Source: Acephala macrosclerotiorum
Lineage: Eukaryota; Ascomycota; Leotiomycetes; Helotiales; Mollisiaceae
NCBI GenBank assembly: GCA_014904845.1
Contig: MU119209.1
Location: 325,380 to 389,379 of the forward strand
Direction of reading: 5' to 3'
Length of the DNA: 64,000 nt
Shown here: in pieces, positions 59,399-64,000 of the stretch
Numbering within the stretch: the first letter of the stretch is position 1
Layout: each line of letters starts with the position of its first letter
Translations under genes and position numbers: made by a program
The notes under the pieces: generated by a model
The model's input: only the letters and a program-made list of their open reading frames with translations
The model's database searches: none
Told to the model about the DNA's origin: nothing

Positions 59399-60573
59399 GT
59401 CGAACGAGTGAGTGGTATATTACTGCAGACTCGGAGAGAAAGAAGGACGCGGGGCAAAGAGGATTTCGGACTATTATTGAAAGAAACGAATGAAGAAAGG
59501 AAGATAGTGATAGTGGATAGTGAGCCGTTGAAAAGTCTCGGGAAGGGAGTTCTTAGAAAGGATATATGAATGCATTCAGGGACAACATCGTCGACCAGCT
59601 TGGCCAACAACCATCTCCATTAGGACCCTCTGTGGCTGGCTATCAATCGATCTCAGCCATAAGAATCGAAGAGATGCATTGGAGCCGCTGTCAATGGTAG
59701 GACATGCCCCACACGAAGCCTCAAAGGGGACTATTTTGATACTGGAACTTGCGAGCGCAAAGCTACAAGAACCCTACCAAGCTGGCAAGATGTGAAAGAC
59801 GTGCATGACTGAGGTGGAAAGCGAATGTGGGATCGAAGTTAGAGGTAACGAGAGCCTCTTCTCACCGGTACAGGGGGGTCAAGAAGTTGTACAGTAGAGC
59901 TTGTAGGTGTTTCGTTCAGCGACGCCATCGCCACGCCACAACGTGCAATTCCACAAAATGCGCCAGCTCACCCAATGACTTCACTGAACCTCAGAGCCAC
60001 TCGGGCGCAGCCAGCCAGTGAGAGGAGTCTTTACTCCTTGATCGGAGAGACGAACTTCTCGCTTCAGTAGCTGAAAATGCAGGCCTTATCAAGACGGTAA
60101 GGCGTGGGCGACTGCGCCATTCACAGGGAACAATTTTTCCTCTTGGAAATTCGTGGCTTCAAACGGCCTCGAATTGGTCGTCCTCGTGGCGCACTCCCCT
60201 TTCTAGCTTCGTCAATACTTGCTTCCCTGGACGATATTGGTTTGATCTCCTGCGTAAGGCTGTATCCTGCATGGGGTCAGATCTATCGCTGCAGGTTCAC
60301 TTTCAGGTCAAGCCATAACCAGGCTGTGTGTCTGCCCCCAATAATACCACCAAATGATGGACCACGGCTTCGAAGTTTGTTTCCCCAAATGCTATTGAGA
60401 CTAATGACACAAGATTAAGAAGACGTGGCTTCACGCCAGTCCTTCCCTGCTCTAATACACCGTTTGCAAGTGAAATGCAGCAAAGATCCTTTTCGGTAAC
60501 CAGTCAATTGTCGGGAACGCCGAACGCTAATCCACTCTTCTGGATATCATAAATCGTTGCAATGTTGAACGAC
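59399..60573. other. 1.2 kb without a supported gene
   Basis: Contains the promoter of the gene at 58673-59398 and the region downstream of the proteasome gene. Plus-strand frames at 59827-60021 and 60104-60418 have ATG starts but no family texture, so I do not call them genes. Confidence 0.4.
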
Positions 60574-61647
60574 TCAGTCCTTCTCCGCAATCGCTTGGAG
60601 TCTCTCCTCGATCTCTTCTTCTGTCAGAGCTCTAAATCCCGGATCGGTTCCCTCCTTCCCGTCCTTTCTGGGTCCACCCACGATACCGATCTCCAATTCG
60701 CCCTTCTTGAAGTCCACGCTGAGAACCGTGCTTAACGTCGTGATCGCAAGCTCAACTACATCTTCCCAGCTACCCTCTGCACAATCCTTGTTCTTGAGCT
60801 TCTTCTCCAGGTGATTGAACGCCTCCTGCTGCTTAGGACCTGAAGCCGTACCCTTGTAGCCAGTATAGTAGCCTGCTGGATCGCACTTGTAGAGTTGAGG
60901 ACCGTACTCGGAATCCAATGATATCAACGTAGTAGCAACACCATATGGACGCATGTATGCCTGAATAAAGGTAAGTACATGGCGAAATAGAGTGCTGAGC
61001 GGACCGATTAAGTCAGCTTACCCTCTGAGTATAAACCTGGCTGATATTCGCAATCCTCTTGGCCAGAGCATCGCACGGCATCTCGTATCCGAACTTATAT
61101 CTGAACTCTGCGGCTTCACCAATAGCTCGTTGTACGGATGCTCTGGCATCAGCGATGGATCCGGTCATGACACAGCCGACGGAAGGTGAGAGTTGGAAGA
61201 TGTGAGAAACGGATGATGGATCGATGAGCTTATCCTGTGGCTCATTGTTAGCATTGCCCTGACCATGGATTTGGAAGATGTTCTTACGGGGACTTTCTTC
61301 TGGGACAACACGACAGCACAATCCTTTCCTCTGACACCAATCGACATGATATTTGCAGCAGTGATGGCTTTGAAGGCATATTCTATCCTCACATAATTTT
61401 ATCAGCCTGGATTTTCAAGTAATTCCCCATTGGATCCGAGTGAGACGTTGGAAGGAAGGGGTTGAGCTGAAGACAATGTCGTTCGTGTCGTCGAGATGTG
61501 GAATCAAACGCACCGACTTGGTATAATCTTCCTTGATCTGAGAAGATCGTGATGTGTCTATCGTAACCTGCGCTGCCTACACATGACTTTATTAGCTGTA
61601 GCCCATGAAACAATCAGGGCGTTCGGGGCAGTCAACATACCCGACAT
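60574..61647 (-). CDS. SCL1: 20S proteasome subunit alpha1 (SCL1/PSMA6 type)
   Basis: Structural alpha-ring subunit of the 20S proteasome core. Five exons (61647-61641, 61576-61514, 61382-61288, 61234-61022 and 60960-60574) total 765 bases and give 254 residues, the expected length. The first exon encodes only MS plus one base. The N-terminal alpha-subunit signature is present as YDRHITIFS followed by [12 protein letters not shown]; most members have PEGR here. Other family blocks are [72 protein letters not shown] and [10 protein letters not shown]. Paralogue assignment to alpha1 rests on [15 protein letters not shown] and VYTQRAYMRP. It is divergently transcribed from the WKF-domain gene across 386 bases. 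The many short introns in the 5' half are typical of highly conserved fungal genes. Confidence 0.95.
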
Positions 61648-62033
61648 ATTGAGTATTGAGAATGGAGATCTTGCTTGTTGAGTCTCTCAAGGATCCAGAA
61701 CCACAAGAAAATGATAGCTGGAGTGTTCGTAAAAGGAGTTCGTGGATGGTCGTCAAGTTGACATGAAGAGCTTTGCGGCAACAGCTTGAACGGAGCTCGC
61801 GCGTCTCGAAGCTGCCTTCGCGAAGCTCACGTGGAGCGCCGGATTAACCGTCGGGCCTTGATACGTAGCCGCGGTTTTAGCGCATTCGATAAGAAGAAGA
61901 AAACACTGGCGAGACTGGCAAATAATTGCATACAATTTGGGCATCCAGAAAGGACGCACCCTGCAGCGTGGCTTAAGTCCACAATCCTCTCGCATATTAA
62001 AGTCTTTGTCTGTTTCCACAAGGGGTCGCCATC
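61648..62033. promoter_or_regulatory. Divergent promoter region
   Basis: 386 bases separating the start codons of the proteasome alpha1 gene (minus) and the WKF-domain gene (plus), so it must hold both promoters and 5' leaders. I looked for the proteasome-associated element GGTGGCAAA and did not find an exact match. Confidence 0.55.
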
Positions 62034-63347
62034 ATGCCGTCCGCCAATGTTCCGACAGCGCCCGCCCACATTCCAGCTTGGAAAAGGTTGGGCCTCAAGC
62101 TCAAATCTGCCCAAGAAACTTCAGAGCCTGCCGGTGAACCTTCGACAGAGCCTGACACGTTAAAGAGGAAAAGGACAGATGCGACCACAGATGACACGCT
62201 CGCTAAGAAATCCAGGACGAGCCTCAATCTCTTGAGACAATTAGAATCGCAGGGCCCAGTCACTCCACAACTTGCGAGGAAGAAGTCTGTTACGTTCACC
62301 CCAGAAACGAAAGTTGAGGACGGCGATAGCATAAAACAATTATTCAATAGCTGGGTCGCAGAGCAAAAATCCACCAACCCTTCATTCGAATTTAGCAATT
62401 CAGCACCAGTCTTCAAGACACCAGGAGCCCCTCGCGTCGAAGAAGAAGTGGACGCCAACCTCGACGAGAAAGAACGCAGAGTCAAACGAGTCAAGACTCC
62501 TAAGCCAGAGAAGCCCCAGAAGTCAAAACAACCAAAAAAGCCGACGAAAGCTACCAAGCCCTCAGCTCCATCTTCGAGACCGTTTCTTGCGTATTTGAAG
62601 GAGTACTGCGAGTCCAGAAGCACTTGGAAATTCAACAAAAACCATCAAAACCACCTTCTACGGAACGCCTTCGACCTCGAGGTCATTCCTTCAGACAACA
62701 CCCACTATCTCTTCGAATACGTAAGAGGATTGCAAGGAGGAGTGAGGACAAGGTTACGGGACACGGCGCTAGCAATTAAGGTCAAGGATCAAGAAGACGG
62801 TACAGCAGTAATTGAGTCGACAATGGCGGACAGATTTCAGAGAGACTACGATATGGCGATGAAGGAGCATGTTGCAGAGATGACCGCACTCAATGCACCC
62901 TCCAGTATGGGCTATGAGGAAGGAGTTCTTCTTGGACTTTCCGATAGGGCAATGGCAAAGAGAGTCGCCAAGAGATTGCGGGCAGAGAGAATCTTGGAGG
63001 AATTGGCTTCATCTCCCGATGGAATTGGTGCTGCGGTTGCCAATGGCGACGACGATGAAGGCGATCAGAAGCGACTCCGATACAGCGATGACATCCCGCA
63101 GCTGAAGGCTCCAAGAAAGCGAAAACAGAGAACTGCGGTGGACAATGATAGCAGCAGCTCTTCGGATGATTCTAGCAACTCTGACGAAGAGAGCTCGGAT
63201 GCTTCCGCCGAACAGGATGACCAAGGTGAAGATGGGGACGATGATACTTCATCAAGCTCGTCTAGCAGTTCGTCCGAGTCCGATTCTGAGGAGGGAGACA
63301 GCGGTGACAGTTCGGAGGAGTCGAGTGAGGAGAGCGATAGCGAGTGA
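62034..63347 (+). CDS. WKF-domain protein (C7orf50-like)
   Basis: Intron-free 437-residue protein starting at an ATG in a favourable context. The central WKF domain, known from human C7orf50, is clear: YLKEYCESRSTWKFNKNHQN with the WKF tripeptide at residues 198-200, then LLRNAFDLEVIPSD and YLFEYVRGLQGGVRTRLRDT. Family members are nucleolar and thought to take part in ribosomal RNA processing; that role is known only by family. The N-terminal half is Lys/Pro/Ser-rich with basic clusters (PKPEKPQKSKQPKKPTKATK) suitable for nuclear localisation. The last 70 residues are almost entirely Ser, Asp and Glu, a typical nucleolar acidic tail. The human protein is about 190 residues, so the fungal one is extended at both ends. 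The gene is intact and diverges from proteasome alpha1. Confidence 0.85.
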   Translation: MPSANVPTAPAHIPAWKRLGLKLKSAQETSEPAGEPSTEPDTLKRKRTDATTDDTLAKKSRTSLNLLRQLESQGPVTPQLARKKSVTFTPETKVEDGDSIKQLFNSWVAEQKSTNPSFEFSNSAPVFKTPGAPRVEEEVDANLDEKERRVKRVKTPKPEKPQKSKQPKKPTKATKPSAPSSRPFLAYLKEYCESRSTWKFNKNHQNHLLRNAFDLEVIPSDNTHYLFEYVRGLQGGVRTRLRDTALAIKVKDQEDGTAVIESTMADRFQRDYDMAMKEHVAEMTALNAPSSMGYEEGVLLGLSDRAMAKRVAKRLRAERILEELASSPDGIGAAVANGDDDEGDQKRLRYSDDIPQLKAPRKRKQRTAVDNDSSSSSDDSSNSDEESSDASAEQDDQGEDGDDDTSSSSSSSSSESDSEEGDSGDSSEESSEESDSE

Positions 63348-64000
63348 TTGTCCATGGAAAGCTTGGAGCTTGGGAGGGGAAACGATGGACAGCTACGGAG
63401 TACATGGTGGGAAAAGTTACGGATGCGTTACGAATATCCTAGATGCGTGAGACTCTGCCTCGCGCTCAGGTAGAGAGCCAGGGTTTGCGATGATTTGCAC
63501 TGGTGAAGGAACTTGAGCCAGGATAGACTTGAGGATATGATACCCATAGAGCTCATTTTAGAGCCTCAAATGCAAATTAAACGATGATCTCAAAACCTTG
63601 TTCTCAATTGTCCGTATCTAAGACATAACTTTTCTATTTCGAAAAGTCATAGCCCGGAAACCGACATTTCATCAATACAAGACCAATAAGAACTCCCAAT
63701 GCAAGATCTGATATGCTTATCAAAAAGTGTGTCTCGTGAACAAAAGTCATGCATTCTCGCATGCAGTAGCTTCCCAAAGTCGAGCTGCTACTACGTCAGG
63801 GCACCGCCAAATTTCCAGCCACAGCAACCAATGACCGAAACCACCACCTGCACTTCTCAAATCCCATGTTCGAGTGAGATTTCCCCACGCACCCATAGGC
63901 CTGTCCTTATCAATTTCCCTCAAGCACTTCTAGGTATTTTCTTGCACACCGCAACTTGCGCCGACGCTCGAGAGCTTAGGATCTGCGCGAATTAAGTTAT
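63348..64000. other. Window edge, no supported gene
   Basis: Downstream of the WKF-domain gene. A plus-strand frame at 63699-63995 starts with ATG but has no recognisable texture and stops at the window edge. Nothing else seen. Confidence 0.4.

Noticed and set aside
59827..60418. Two plus-strand frames between the four-exon gene and proteasome alpha1
   Set aside because: No recognisable domain, no splice continuity and unremarkable composition.
1..64000. tRNA, rRNA or CRISPR-like arrays
   Set aside because: None was seen on reading both strands; regularly spaced short repeats with unique spacers are absent, and CRISPR would not be expected in a fungus.

Overview
The window looks like nuclear DNA of a filamentous ascomycete (Pezizomycotina; Leotiomycetes is my best guess but unproven). 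Genes carry short GT-AG introns of about 45-150 bases. Recognisable products are typical of that group: an Inn1/Fic1-like C2 protein, a dynamin-like GTPase, a Zn2Cys6 regulator, an RTA1-like membrane protein, an NmrA-like reductase, a WKF-domain protein and proteasome alpha1. A 30-kb block of extreme A+T content has the texture of repeat-induced point mutation (RIP).

Layout. 0.3-6.5 kb: three minus-strand genes, two unrecognised and one intact seven-exon dynamin-like GTPase. 6.66-36.63 kb: a gene-free A+T block. Four pairs of direct repeats inside it nest perfectly (7.17/36.24, 12.10/33.78, 14.96/30.48 and 16.42/25.72 kb). I read this as four LTR retrotransposons inserted one inside another and then destroyed by C-to-T/G-to-A mutation. 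At the right edge, a mutated and an unmutated copy of one 72-bp sequence lie 80 bp apart and show the direction of mutation. 38.17-41.23 kb: an intact C2-domain cytokinesis-type protein with six TPPRGY repeats.

43.6-57.1 kb is a graveyard of accessory genes. A hypothetical protein, an NmrA-like reductase, a Zn2Cys6 regulator, an RTA1-like protein and an alpha/beta hydrolase are all interrupted, mostly by stop codons one transition away from Gln or Trp, with a few one-base frameshifts. A C2H2-type gene in the same stretch has an open frame but may be incomplete. Two piggyBac-type DNA transposons lie here in opposite orientation. One sits inside a small inverted-repeat element that itself sits inside the hydrolase gene, and both insertions can be resolved to the base (TA duplications).

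57.5-63.3 kb returns to intact genes: a TMEM234-like membrane protein, an unrecognised four-exon gene, proteasome subunit alpha1 (SCL1/PSMA6), and a divergently transcribed WKF-domain protein. Ordinary cell-biology genes on both sides are therefore intact, while the dispensable-looking genes and transposons between them are decaying. All exon borders were placed by eye from splice signals, reading frame and family expectations; no search or computation was run.
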